Shown here: positions 29,536-37,719 of the stretch, in pieces
Layout of the letters: each line of letters starts with the position of its first letter
Numbering within the stretch: the stretch's first letter is position 1
DNA from: Microbacterium lacticum
GTDB taxonomy: Bacteria; Actinomycetota; Actinomycetes; Actinomycetales; Microbacteriaceae
Direction of reading: 5' to 3'
DNA length: 64,000 bases
NCBI RefSeq assembly: GCF_006716815.1
Contig: NZ_VFPS01000001.1
Coordinates: 806,001 to 870,000 of the forward strand
The notes under the pieces: generated by a model
Databases searched by the model: none
What the model saw: only the letters and a program-made list of their open reading frames with translations
Told to the model about the DNA's origin: nothing
Translations under genes and position numbers: made by a program

Positions 29536-30411
29536 GTGACCTCCCCCGCCGCATCGCCTTCCTGGAGCGCGCCCTTCGACGCCGACCTGACCGATGAGCT
29601 CACGCTCGCCCTGCGCCTGGCCGATGCGGCCGACGCGGTGACGATGGCCCGGTTTGACGCCGCCGACCTCGACGTGCAGGTGAAGGCGGATGCCACCCAC
29701 GTCACCGAGGCTGACCTCGCCACGGAGCGCGCGATCCGAGACATCCTCTCTCACGAGCGTCCGAACGACGGGATCCTCGGCGAGGAGTTCGGCGAGGACG
29801 CCGGAGTCGCCTCCGGCACGCAGCCGTCCGGCGGGACGCGCCAGTGGATCATCGACCCGATCGACGGCACCGCCAACTACCTCAAGGGCATCCCGATGTG
29901 GACGACCCTCATCGCCCTCGCAATCGACGGCGTGCCGCGCGTCGGGGTCGCCAGCCAGCCCGCGCTCGGACGGCGCTGGTGGGCGGCGACCGGCCTCGGC
30001 GCCTGGACGAACACCCCCTCAGGCGAACCAGCCCGCCTCGCCGTCTCGGGCGTGACGAACGTCGCCGAGGCGAGCGTCAGCTTCCAGTCGATCGCCCAGT
30101 GGGACGAGGTCGGCCGCGCCGACGACCTCCTGCGCCTCAGCCGCGCGGTCTGGCGCGACCGCGGCTACGGCGACACCTGGCCGTACATGCTGCTCGCCGA
30201 AGGCCGCCTCGAGTTCGTCGCCGAGTTCGACGTCAAGGAGTACGACATCGCCGCGCTCGTGCCGATCGTGACCGAGGCCGGCGGCCGCTTCACCGACATC
30301 GACGGCGCCGACAGCATCTCGTCGCGTTCGTCGCTGGCGACCAACGGCGCCCTGCACGACGACTTCCTGACCCTCCTCACCTCCCCCACCTCGACCGGAC
30401 AGACACGATGA
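29536..30411 (+). CDS. hisN: Histidinol-phosphatase, inositol-monophosphatase type
   Basis: A 291-residue IMPase-fold phosphatase. The metal sites are GEEFGEDAG and WIIDPIDGTANYLKGIP, with the C-terminal EYDIAALVPIVTEAGGRFTD. The sequence matches actinobacterial HisN, which makes histidinol from histidinol phosphate. A leaderless GTG start at 29536 lies six bases after a TATTCT hexamer. The stop overlaps the start of the lipoprotein gene by four bases. Confidence 0.85.
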   Translation: MTSPAASPSWSAPFDADLTDELTLALRLADAADAVTMARFDAADLDVQVKADATHVTEADLATERAIRDILSHERPNDGILGEEFGEDAGVASGTQPSGGTRQWIIDPIDGTANYLKGIPMWTTLIALAIDGVPRVGVASQPALGRRWWAATGLGAWTNTPSGEPARLAVSGVTNVAEASVSFQSIAQWDEVGRADDLLRLSRAVWRDRGYGDTWPYMLLAEGRLEFVAEFDVKEYDIAALVPIVTEAGGRFTDIDGADSISSRSSLATNGALHDDFLTLLTSPTSTGQTR

Positions 30412-31004
30412 CCCTCCCCTCGATCCGCACCCGCACCGCGTCGGCCCTCGCCGCACTCGGCATCGCCGCACTGCTGCTCGCCGGCTGCTCCACGAGCTCC
30501 GCACCGGCCCCCACCGAGACGATCGGCACGGATGCCCCGACGACGCCGCCCCCAACCGACGATTCCGCCGTCGACCCCTCGGCGTCACCGTCGGCCTCGG
30601 CGGTCGATGTCACATGCGAGAGCCTCGTGCAGGAAGACCTCCTCGCCGAGTTCCGGCAGAAGGGCTGGACCGCGAAGGAGACGCCGTTCGCCGCCGGCGG
30701 CGTGACGCTTGACAAGGGCCTTCAGTGCACCTGGGCAGACTACGCGGTGCCGTCCGGCAACCTGATGATCTTCGGCTGGGCGCCGATCACCGTCGACCAG
30801 GCCGACGCGATGCAGCGCGGCCTCGGCGCGAAGGGATGGCGGCGCGAGGAGCACGGCGACACCGTCTACATCACCGAGGACCCGACGCAGGCGCCGACCA
30901 CCGATGAGAACGGCTACGGCATGACCTACGAGTTCGGCGACGGCTGGGTGACGGTCGCCGACGTGAAGCAGAGCCTGCTGCTGATCCAGCGCCCGCAGGG
31001 CTAG
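30408..31004 (+). CDS. Lipoprotein, unknown function
   Basis: A 198-residue protein with a type II signal (lipobox LLAGCSTSS, Cys at about residue 27) and a Pro/Thr/Ser-rich linker (about 28-65). A compact C-terminal domain has two cysteines (DVTCESL, LQCTWADY) that may form a disulphide. Translated in overlap with hisN. The domain is not recognised. Confidence 0.8.
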   Translation: MTLPSIRTRTASALAALGIAALLLAGCSTSSAPAPTETIGTDAPTTPPPTDDSAVDPSASPSASAVDVTCESLVQEDLLAEFRQKGWTAKETPFAAGGVTLDKGLQCTWADYAVPSGNLMIFGWAPITVDQADAMQRGLGAKGWRREEHGDTVYITEDPTQAPTTDENGYGMTYEFGDGWVTVADVKQSLLLIQRPQG

Positions 31005-31110
31005 GCCGTAGACCTCCCGGCGGCGCACCGCACCACAGACAGCACGAAGGCCGAGCCCACGGCGGGGCTCGGCCTTCGTGACATCCACGTTCCGTGTGAC
31101 AGTGACGTCG

Positions 31111-31477
31111 TGGAGCTGGGGGGAATCGAACCCCCGTCCAACGCTGCAATACTGCGTCTTCTCCGGGCGCAGTCTGTAGAGACGTTCTGCTCGGCTCCGA
31201 CCTTTGTCACAGACACCTAAGTCGACGAGCCCAGTCTCAGAAGAGTCCCATGTGACGTCGAGACCCCGTCACACAGCTAGATCCCTAGATGACGCCAGGG
31301 TCCGTAGCGGGATCGCCTACGGTCTGACGGACTATCGAGCTCGCTTAGGCAGCGAGGGCGAAGTCGTTGCGCTTTGCATCGGCAACTATTGGTTCGCAGA
31401 GATCGTTTACGAGATAACCCTGCATCCTCGGCCCGCTTCCCGCAGCATCACAGGCGCTGTCGAAACCGATCAGCCCC
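31111..31477 (-). ncRNA. ssrA: tmRNA
   Basis: The 5' end GGGGCTGATCGGTTTCGACA and the 3' end CAGCTCCA pair as the tRNA-like acceptor stem, and the T-arm GGGGGTTCGATTCCCCC is clear. CCA is not encoded. The mRNA-like part encodes a tag read as ADAKRNDFALAA followed by TAA (about 31,350-31,390), close to other actinobacterial tags. It rescues stalled ribosomes with SmpB, whose gene lies 0.7 kb away. Confidence 0.96.
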
Positions 31478-31579
31478 TGGAAGCCTCAGACCTCTCGGTC
31501 TCGCGGCAGGGTGAGCCACTGTCACACTGTGGAGTTGGATGCTCGGATGCCGAGGCATCCGAGCATTACAGTCTACACC

Positions 31580-32139
31580 ATGAACGAGGTCATCATCACT
31601 GTCCGTGGCGAAAGCGAGCGACGCGTCGCTCCCGAACGGGCCGTCGCGCACGTGACGGCGACCGCCGACGGGCCCGAGCGCGGCGCGGTCGTCGAGCGCA
31701 CCGCCGCGCTGGCGGAGCCCGTGCGCACCGACCTCGGCGCACGCAAGAGCGCCGGCCGGATCGCCGACTGGTCGAGCCAGCGCATGAGCGTCTGGGCCGA
31801 CCGCCCCTGGAACAACGAGGGGCGCCAGCTCGACCTCGTCGAGTGGCAGCTGACCCCGGAGACCCGCGCACACGTCGAACGCGAGGTCGCCACCGATGCC
31901 GTCGCCGTCGCCGTCGCCCGGGCACGCGCGTACGCGGGCGCGATCGACCGGTCTGCGGTCGAGCCGCTGCAGATCGCCGATCTCGGCCTGCTCGGCGGAT
32001 CCTCGCCAGAGCCGCCCCCCCGCGCATGTTCGCGCGCGCGGCGATGACGATGGATGGCGCGGGGGCCGCGCCGGCGGTGGACTTCCGCCCCGACGACATC
32101 GTCGTCACGGCAGCCGTCGAAGCGCGATTCCGCGCCTGA
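31580..32139 (+). pseudogene. SIMPL (DUF541) protein, deleted and frameshifted
   Basis: It starts MNEVIITVRGESERRVAPER, as SIMPL-domain proteins do. Two lesions are visible. First, WNNEGRQL runs directly into EWQLTPETRAHVEREVATDA, skipping about 35 residues of the usual YYASVDVTATF-type middle; the frame is kept. Second, a run of seven C around 32,020 shifts the frame: the tail RMFARAAMTMDGAGAAPAVD, then IVVTAAVEARFRA lies one frame away. The C-run frameshift could be a sequencing error; the internal deletion could not be a simple base error. A TACAGT hexamer seven bases before the ATG suggests a leaderless start. Confidence 0.7.
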
Positions 32140-32206
32140 CACGGCCCGCGCCTTCGACTGACGGACCGAGGGTGCGCACAGCCGGGGGCGGCCGCGGCGC
32201 CTGCGC

Positions 32207-32683
32207 TCAGTCGCCGAGGCGGTTGCGCGAGCGCATGGCGCGCTCGGCCTCGCGCTTGTCTTCGCGCTCGCGGATCGTCTGGCGCTTCTCGTACTCGCGC
32301 TTGCCCTTCGCGACCGCGATCTCGACCTTCGCGCGCCCGTCGGCGAAGTACAGCTTCAACGGGATCAGCGTGTACCCACCGGCGCTGATCGCGTGCGAGA
32401 GCTTGATGATCTCCTGCTTGTGCAGCAGCAGCTTGCGGGTGCGCTTGGACGAGTGGTTCGTCCAATGCCCCTGCGAGTACTCCGGAATGTGCACGGCGTC
32501 GAGGTAGGCCTCTCCCCCGTCGATGTAGGCGTAGCCGTCGCTGAGGTTCGCACGGCCTTCGCGGAGGGACTTCACCTCGGTGCCGGTGAGCACGAGCCCC
32601 GCCTCGTAGGTCTTCTCGATGGCGTACTCGTGGCGCGCGCGACGGTTGGTCGCGACGACCTTCTCCCCGCGTTCCCTGGGCAT
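32207..32683 (-). CDS. smpB: SsrA-binding protein
   Basis: A 158-residue tmRNA partner. Motifs are [39 protein letters not shown], and the basic C-terminal tail ([20 protein letters not shown]) that enters the ribosomal decoding centre. It follows ftsX on the same strand, in the usual actinobacterial order. Confidence 0.96.
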   Translation of the reverse strand: MPRERGEKVVATNRRARHEYAIEKTYEAGLVLTGTEVKSLREGRANLSDGYAYIDGGEAYLDAVHIPEYSQGHWTNHSSKRTRKLLLHKQEIIKLSHAISAGGYTLIPLKLYFADGRAKVEIAVAKGKREYEKRQTIREREDKREAERAMRSRNRLGD

Positions 32684-32745
32684 GGTGACTCCTCGTTCCG
32701 GATGCCGTGGACACGGCAGCCTGTCAGCTTACCCCAGCGGGAGCG

Positions 32746-33660
32746 TCAGGCGCGCAGCCAGCGGCGGATCGCGAAGCCGGCCGACAGTGCGGCGAGCACG
32801 AGACCGATCGCGATGATGATGGGGATGACGATCGCGGCATCCGCCATGCCCACCCAGTCGGTGATGAACGTGACCCGGTCTTTCAGGTAGCCGTTGATGC
32901 CGAAATGCACCCCGGCGACGATCGCGGCGCCGGCGAGCACCGAACCGATGAACGCGGCGAAGACACCCTCCAGGATGAACGGGGTCTGGATGAACCGGTT
33001 CGACGCTCCCACGAGGCGCATGATGCCGACCTCGCGTCTTCGCGCGTAGGCGGAGAGGCGGATGGTCGTCGCGATCAGAAGCACCGCGGCGATGAGCATG
33101 AGCACCGCGATGCCGACGGCGATGTAGGTCGCGATCGTCAGGGCGGAGAAGAGCGGCTCGAGGTACTGCATCTGGTTTTTCACCGCCTCGACGCCCTGCG
33201 TCCCCGTGAACGCCTCGGTGATGACGTCGGACTTCCCGGGATCGACGAGACCCACCCAGTAGGTGTCGCCGAGCTGCGCGGGCGTGACGTAGTCGGCGTA
33301 CTCGTCGCCGTAGAGCGCGATGAGGTTCTGGTAGGCCTCGTCCGCCGATTCGAAGCGCACGTCGCGCACGATGTCGGCGAGGGCGGGGCTCGCGAGCCGA
33401 TCCGCGACGGTCTTCAGCTGCTCGTCGTTGGCCGCACCGTCGACGCACGTGGTCGCCGTGGAATCGTCGCGGCACATCACGATCGACACCTGGGCGCGCT
33501 CCACCCAGTAGGCGCGCATCTTGCCGACCTGCATCTGCATCAGCATCGCGGCACCGACGAAGGTGAGCGACACGAAGGTCACGAGGATGACCGAGATCAC
33601 CATGGAGGCGTTGCGCCGCAGGCCCGAAAGCGCCTCGGCGAGGATCAGGCGCACTCTCAC
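32746..33660 (-). CDS. ftsX: Cell division protein FtsX
   Basis: A 304-residue membrane subunit of the FtsEX complex that controls peptidoglycan hydrolases at the septum. There is an N-terminal TM helix (MVISVILVTFVSLTFVGAAM), then a periplasmic domain with two cysteines (VMCRDDS, TTCVDG), then three TM helices of the FtsX/MacB permease type. It overlaps the ftsE stop by four bases. Confidence 0.95.
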   Translation of the reverse strand: MRVRLILAEALSGLRRNASMVISVILVTFVSLTFVGAAMLMQMQVGKMRAYWVERAQVSIVMCRDDSTATTCVDGAANDEQLKTVADRLASPALADIVRDVRFESADEAYQNLIALYGDEYADYVTPAQLGDTYWVGLVDPGKSDVITEAFTGTQGVEAVKNQMQYLEPLFSALTIATYIAVGIAVLMLIAAVLLIATTIRLSAYARRREVGIMRLVGASNRFIQTPFILEGVFAAFIGSVLAGAAIVAGVHFGINGYLKDRVTFITDWVGMADAAIVIPIIIAIGLVLAALSAGFAIRRWLRA

Positions 33661-34808
33661 GAGGTCGGCCCCACTTCGTCGTCGTCGGATGCCAGGCCGA
33701 GCCGGTCGGCGACGCCGGGACCGTCGAGGTCGAGGCCGTCGAGGTCGACGGCGGGTGCGTCGATACGGATCGGTCGCGTGTGCGGGGCGGGCTCGGCGGT
33801 GGCCCCGTCCGCGGGCTGGGCCTTGACGGGCGCCGGCCGTTCGCGGGTCACCGGGGGTGCCGCGGGCTCGCGGGTCACGGCGGGCGCCGTCTCGCGGTCG
33901 GCGAGCTCAGAGGTGACGAGTTCGGGGGTCACGGCGACCGCCGCGGCGACGGCCGACGCGGCGACCGCGTCGGATGCGGCCTCGGAGACGGCGGCGGCGG
34001 CCGCCGGTGCCACGCCCTCGACGGTCGACGCGGCGATCTCGCGCTGCAGCTCGAGCACCGCGGTGAGCGCGGCGGTGGCGGCCGCGCCCTTCTCCTCCTG
34101 CGGCGCGAGGGTCGGTAGCGACGAGCGGTCGCCGTATCCGCCGTGGCGGTCGTCGCGCACCATGACGCCCGACTGCAGTTCGATCACGCGGCGCTTCATC
34201 TGGTCGACGAAGCCGGCCTCGTGAGTCGCCATCACGACCGTGGTGCCGCCCTCGTTGATGCGCGCGAGCAGCTGCATGATGTCGATCGACGTGGCGGGAT
34301 CGAGGTTTCCGGTCGGCTCGTCGGCGAGGAGGATCTGCGGACGGTTGACGATGGCGCGGGCGATCGCGACGCGCTGCTGCTCACCGCCGGAGAGCTCGTG
34401 CGGCAGGCGCTTCTGCTTGCCGTCGAGGCCGACGAGGGTGAGCGCCTCGGTGACCGCCTGCTGGATGTAGGCCCGCGACGATCCGATCACCTGCAGCGTG
34501 AACGCCACGTTCTGGAAGACGGTCTTGTTCGGCAGCAGCCGGAAGTCCTGGAACACCGATCCGATGTGCCGGCGGAAGTACGGCACCTTGCGGGTCGACA
34601 GGGTGTGCAAGTCGCGCCCGAGCACGACCACGCGTCCCTCGCTGGGGGTGTCCTCGCGGAGGATGAGGCGCAGGCACGACGACTTGCCCGACCCCGACGC
34701 GCCCACGAGGAAGACGAACTCCCCGCGCTGCACTTCGAAGTCGACGTCGCTCAGCGCCGGCTTGTTCGTCCCGCGGTACTTCTTGGTGACGTGCTCGAAC
34801 CGGATCAT
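33657..34808 (-). CDS. ftsE: Cell division ATP-binding protein FtsE, with long C-terminal tail
   Basis: Residues 1 to ~225 are a canonical FtsE ATPase: Walker A GASGSGKSS, signature LSGGEQQRVAIARA, Walker B ILLADEPTGNLD, then the H-loop MATHEAG. A tail of about 155 residues rich in Ala, Val, Pro and Thr (EREIAASTVEG-type helix, then repeats such as APAVTREPAAPPVTRE) extends the protein to 383 residues; typical FtsE is ~230. It is coupled to ftsX. The start region is normal. Confidence 0.93.
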   Translation of the reverse strand: MIRFEHVTKKYRGTNKPALSDVDFEVQRGEFVFLVGASGSGKSSCLRLILREDTPSEGRVVVLGRDLHTLSTRKVPYFRRHIGSVFQDFRLLPNKTVFQNVAFTLQVIGSSRAYIQQAVTEALTLVGLDGKQKRLPHELSGGEQQRVAIARAIVNRPQILLADEPTGNLDPATSIDIMQLLARINEGGTTVVMATHEAGFVDQMKRRVIELQSGVMVRDDRHGGYGDRSSLPTLAPQEEKGAAATAALTAVLELQREIAASTVEGVAPAAAAAVSEAASDAVAASAVAAAVAVTPELVTSELADRETAPAVTREPAAPPVTRERPAPVKAQPADGATAEPAPHTRPIRIDAPAVDLDGLDLDGPGVADRLGLASDDDEVGPTS

Positions 34809-34850
34809 GACCCGACGAGCCTAAGCGGGCGGGCGCGGGATGCCGGGCGA

Positions 34851-34878
34851 CGCGCCCGCGCGTCGCGGTTCCCGCGAC
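34851..34878. repeat. 28-bp direct repeat, left copy
   Basis: Identical over 28 bases to 36551-36578. The inner part is a hairpin GTCGCGG-TTC-CCGCGAC. The copies bracket a 1.67-kb two-gene insert between ftsE and prfB, which are usually neighbours. Confidence 0.85.
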
Positions 34879-34989
34879 ACCCCCTCCTCTCTTTATGCCG
34901 GCCCGCAGCAACGCCGATGTCCGAGGGCAAGATTAGGGTTTTCATGAGAATCACTTAATATTTGTTCAGCAAACTCGAAAGGAGAGCGA

Positions 34990-35643
34990 ATGACGACGCC
35001 CGCAGGTTGGTACGACGACGGATCGGGACGCTCCCGCTGGTGGGACGGATCGCAGTGGACCGCTCACTTCGCCGACGATCAGAAGGCTGGCCCCGCATCA
35101 CAGTCGATTGCCAAGCGTTTCACGACCAGACTCGACGGCGCCGCTGTCGAAGGAACGCTGTGGTCTGCCGTTGGTAAGCCGATGACCGGAATCGGAGCGG
35201 GACGATATCGCCTCACCGCTGAGTACCTGATCTTCGAAACGGGAACGCTGTCGACGAAGAGCCAGCAGATCAAGGTTCACGAGATCCACGATGTGGACGC
35301 GTCGCAATCCCTCACTCAGAAGGCACGCGGCGTGGGGAACGTCACTCTCTGGGCTCGCCGGACCAGCGGCGACGAGAAAGTCGTTCTGGAGGACATCGCC
35401 GAGTTCCGCGAGGGCGTTGAAGTCATCAACCGAATCGCCGATGAGGCACGTCACCGTCTGCAAGATCGTCAGAACACGCAGACCGTGAACTACACGGGCA
35501 GCCCGCTGCCCACGACGACGACCGCGGCGCCCGCAGCTACCGATCTCAACAGTGAGATCGAGCGGCTAGCCGCCTTCCATGCCGAAGGAATCCTCGACGC
35601 CGAGGAGTTCGCGGCGGCGAAAAAGAAGCTCCTAGGTCTCTGA
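34990..35643 (+). CDS. DUF2510 and SHOCT domain protein
   Basis: A 217-residue protein in three parts. The N-terminal DUF2510 motif is PAGWYDDGSGRSRWWDGSQW; the middle, PH-like domain is about residues 60-145 (RYRLTAEYLIFETGTLSTKS); the C-terminal SHOCT motif is about 190-215 (EIERLAAFHAEGILDAEEFA). A GAAAGGAG site precedes the ATG. SHOCT/PH proteins are often membrane-associated or envelope-stress related, and the domain occurs in mobile elements. It lies in the repeat-bracketed cassette with the Ltp-like gene. Confidence 0.8.
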   Translation: MTTPAGWYDDGSGRSRWWDGSQWTAHFADDQKAGPASQSIAKRFTTRLDGAAVEGTLWSAVGKPMTGIGAGRYRLTAEYLIFETGTLSTKSQQIKVHEIHDVDASQSLTQKARGVGNVTLWARRTSGDEKVVLEDIAEFREGVEVINRIADEARHRLQDRQNTQTVNYTGSPLPTTTTAAPAATDLNSEIERLAAFHAEGILDAEEFAAAKKKLLGL

Positions 35644-35683
35644 CAGACAACCATCCACCACCCATCTACAAGAAAAGCAGCAC

Positions 35684-36457
35684 ATGACAGACCTTCCCCC
35701 CTCCGCGCAGACGCCCCCCGCCGCCAGCACGCCCCCTCCGCCAGCGCCTGGCTCGGCGTCGCCGATCCAGTCCGCGCCTCCGAAGACGAAGAAGGTCTGG
35801 TACACGCGGTGGTGGGTATGGGTGATTGCGGCGATTCTCGTCGTCGGCGTCATCTCGAACCTCGCCAATGGCGGGAAGAAGCAGGACGATGGTGCCGCTG
35901 GCGCGCCGGCTCCGGTTGCGACTGCGGAAGCCGACGCCGCGAAGACTCCAGAAGCTACGAAGACGCCTGAGCCCAAGATGGTGGCGGTGCCCAACCTCGT
36001 CGGCAAGACCGTCGCAGAGGCGCGTGCCGTGCAGGGTATTGTCATCGAGGCAACGGCAGGAGCCGCCGATGACTGGAAGATCACGGACCAGTCCCAAACC
36101 GGCAAGGTCGCCGAGGGCACGGTGGTGCAGGTGACTGCGGCGCAGCCGGTGCCTGCCGAGTACGCCGCCGCCCTCCGCAAGGCCGACAGCTACGCGAACA
36201 TTATGCATATGAGCAAGGCGGGGCTCTACGACCAGCTCACGTCGCAGTATGGCGAGCAGTTCTCGCCCGAGGCTGCCCAGTATGCGGTCGACAACGTGAA
36301 GACTGACTGGAACGCGAACGCACTCGCCAAGGCCAAGAACTACCAGCAGTCGATGTCCATGTCGCCCGCCGCGATCCACGACCAGCTCACCAGCGAGTAC
36401 GGAGAGAAGTTCACTCCGGAAGAGGCGGACTACGCCATCGCAAACCTGAACAGCTGA
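35684..36457 (+). CDS. PASTA and Ltp-like repeat membrane protein
   Basis: A 257-residue protein. A Pro-rich cytoplasmic N-terminus (1-45) precedes a single TM helix (WWVWVIAAILVVGVISNLAN). A PASTA-like domain follows (VPNLVGKTVAEARAVQGIVI). The C-terminus has two tandem Ltp repeats (SKAGLYDQLTSQYGEQFSPE; SPAAIHDQLTSEYGEKFTPE). Ltp repeats are known from a lipoprotein of Streptococcus thermophilus phage TP-J34 that blocks injection of superinfecting phage DNA. A surface phage-exclusion role is therefore possible; that is inference from the family. Confidence 0.8.
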   Translation: MTDLPPSAQTPPAASTPPPPAPGSASPIQSAPPKTKKVWYTRWWVWVIAAILVVGVISNLANGGKKQDDGAAGAPAPVATAEADAAKTPEATKTPEPKMVAVPNLVGKTVAEARAVQGIVIEATAGAADDWKITDQSQTGKVAEGTVVQVTAAQPVPAEYAAALRKADSYANIMHMSKAGLYDQLTSQYGEQFSPEAAQYAVDNVKTDWNANALAKAKNYQQSMSMSPAAIHDQLTSEYGEKFTPEEADYAIANLNS

Positions 36458-36550
36458 CCGTAGCGAAGATGGCGGGGCGTGACCGGCATCGGTCGCGCCC
36501 CGCCATCTTGAACCCGAAGATCAACATCGGCGGACTTGGTGTCCTAAGCC

Positions 36551-36578
36551 CGCGCCCGCGCGTCGCGGTTCCCGCGAC
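36551..36578. repeat. 28-bp direct repeat, right copy
   Basis: The right copy of the repeat at 34851-34878. Its hairpin falls four bases beyond the prfB stop and may serve as that gene's terminator. CCTAAGC also occurs just before this copy and again about 30 bp before the left copy, so a little more of the flank may be duplicated. Confidence 0.85.
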
Positions 36579-36581
36579 GGG

Positions 36582-37694
36582 TCAGTCGTCGTCGTCTTTG
36601 CGCTTGCGCCAGCGGATGCCCGCGGCGATGAGCCCGTCGAGGTCGCCGTCGAAGACGACGGCGGGGTTGCCGACCTCGTAGCCGGTGCGGAGATCCTTCA
36701 CGAGCTGCTGGCCGTAGAGGAAGTAGGAGCGCATCTGGTCGCCCCAGCTCGCCGTGATCGTGCCGGCGAGCTCCTTCTTCTTCGCCGCCTCCTCCTCGCG
36801 CTTGAGGAGGAGCAGGCGCGTCTGCAGCACACGCATCGCGGCGGCGCGGTTCTGGATCTGGCTCTTCTCGTTCTGCATCGAGACGACGAGACCGGTCGGA
36901 AGGTGCGTGATGCGCACCGCCGAGTCGGTCGTGTTGACCGACTGACCGCCGGGGCCCGACGAGCGGAACACGTCGACGCGGATGTCGCTCTCGGGCACGT
37001 CGACCTCGACGGCCTCTTCGAGCGCGGGGATCACCTCGACCGCGGCGAAGGAGGTCTGACGCTTGTCGGCGCCGCCGAACGGGCTGATGCGCGCGAGCCG
37101 GTGCGTGCCGGCCTCGACCGACAGGGTGCCGTAGGCATATGGGGCATCCACCTCGAACGTCGCGGACTTGATGCCCGCGCCCTCCGCGTAGGACGTGTCC
37201 ATGACCTTGACGGAATACTTGTGCCGCTCGGCCCAGCGCAGGTACATGCGCAGGAGCATCTCGGCGAAGTCGGTCGCGTCGTCGCCGCCCGCGCCCGAGC
37301 GGATCGTCACGACCGCGGGGCGATCGTCGTACTCGCCGTCGAGGAGAGTCTGCACCTCGAGCTGGCCGATCACATCCTGCAGGTCGGCGATCTCGCGGAG
37401 CGCCTCGGCGGCGGTGTCGTCGTCGTCCATCTCCTGCGCGAGCTCGACGAGCACGTCGAGGTCGTCGAGGCGCTGCTCGACGTCGGTGACCCGCTTGAGG
37501 TCGGCCTGGCGGTGGCTGAGCGCGCTCGTCACCTTCTGGGCCTTCTCGACGTCGTCCCAGAGATCGGGCGCACCCGCCTCTTCGGACAGGCGCTCGATCT
37601 CCGCGCGCAGCGCGGTCACATCGACCACCGCCGCGATGTCGGAGAACGTGGCGCGCAGGGCCTGGATGTCGGCGGAGGAATCGAATTCAAGCAT
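36582..37694 (-). CDS. prfB: Peptide chain release factor 2
   Basis: A 370-residue RF2 that releases peptides at UGA and UAA. The stop-codon recognition motif SPF is in [15 protein letters not shown] and the catalytic GGQ in [18 protein letters not shown]. The N-terminal coiled coil is normal. The frame is continuous, so the programmed +1 frameshift of many RF2 genes is absent. The start [11 protein letters not shown] at 37694 appears leaderless. Confidence 0.96.
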   Translation of the reverse strand: MLEFDSSADIQALRATFSDIAAVVDVTALRAEIERLSEEAGAPDLWDDVEKAQKVTSALSHRQADLKRVTDVEQRLDDLDVLVELAQEMDDDDTAAEALREIADLQDVIGQLEVQTLLDGEYDDRPAVVTIRSGAGGDDATDFAEMLLRMYLRWAERHKYSVKVMDTSYAEGAGIKSATFEVDAPYAYGTLSVEAGTHRLARISPFGGADKRQTSFAAVEVIPALEEAVEVDVPESDIRVDVFRSSGPGGQSVNTTDSAVRITHLPTGLVVSMQNEKSQIQNRAAAMRVLQTRLLLLKREEEAAKKKELAGTITASWGDQMRSYFLYGQQLVKDLRTGYEVGNPAVVFDGDLDGLIAAGIRWRKRKDDDD

Positions 37695-37702
37695 GACAGT
37701 CC

Positions 37703-37712
37703 ACACTAACGT
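37703..37712. promoter_or_regulatory. Overlapping divergent -10 boxes, prfB and MFS gene
   Basis: Only 25 bp separate the prfB ATG (37694, minus) from the MFS GTG (37720, plus). A TAGTGT hexamer on the minus strand (37708-37703) and TAACGT on the plus strand (37707-37712) share two bases and sit eight and seven bases before the respective starts. Both genes would be leaderless and their promoters mutually exclusive. Confidence 0.5.
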
Positions 37713-37719
37713 GGATGGG

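Noticed and set aside
31204-32139. A plus-strand frame beginning within tmRNA and running into the SIMPL gene
   Set aside because: The first half is antisense to ssrA. Only its last ~45 residues are meaningful, as the frameshifted tail of the SIMPL gene.
36582-37694. Programmed +1 frameshift in prfB
   Set aside because: The reading frame is continuous from start to stop; no internal UGA with a Shine-Dalgarno-like stimulator is present.
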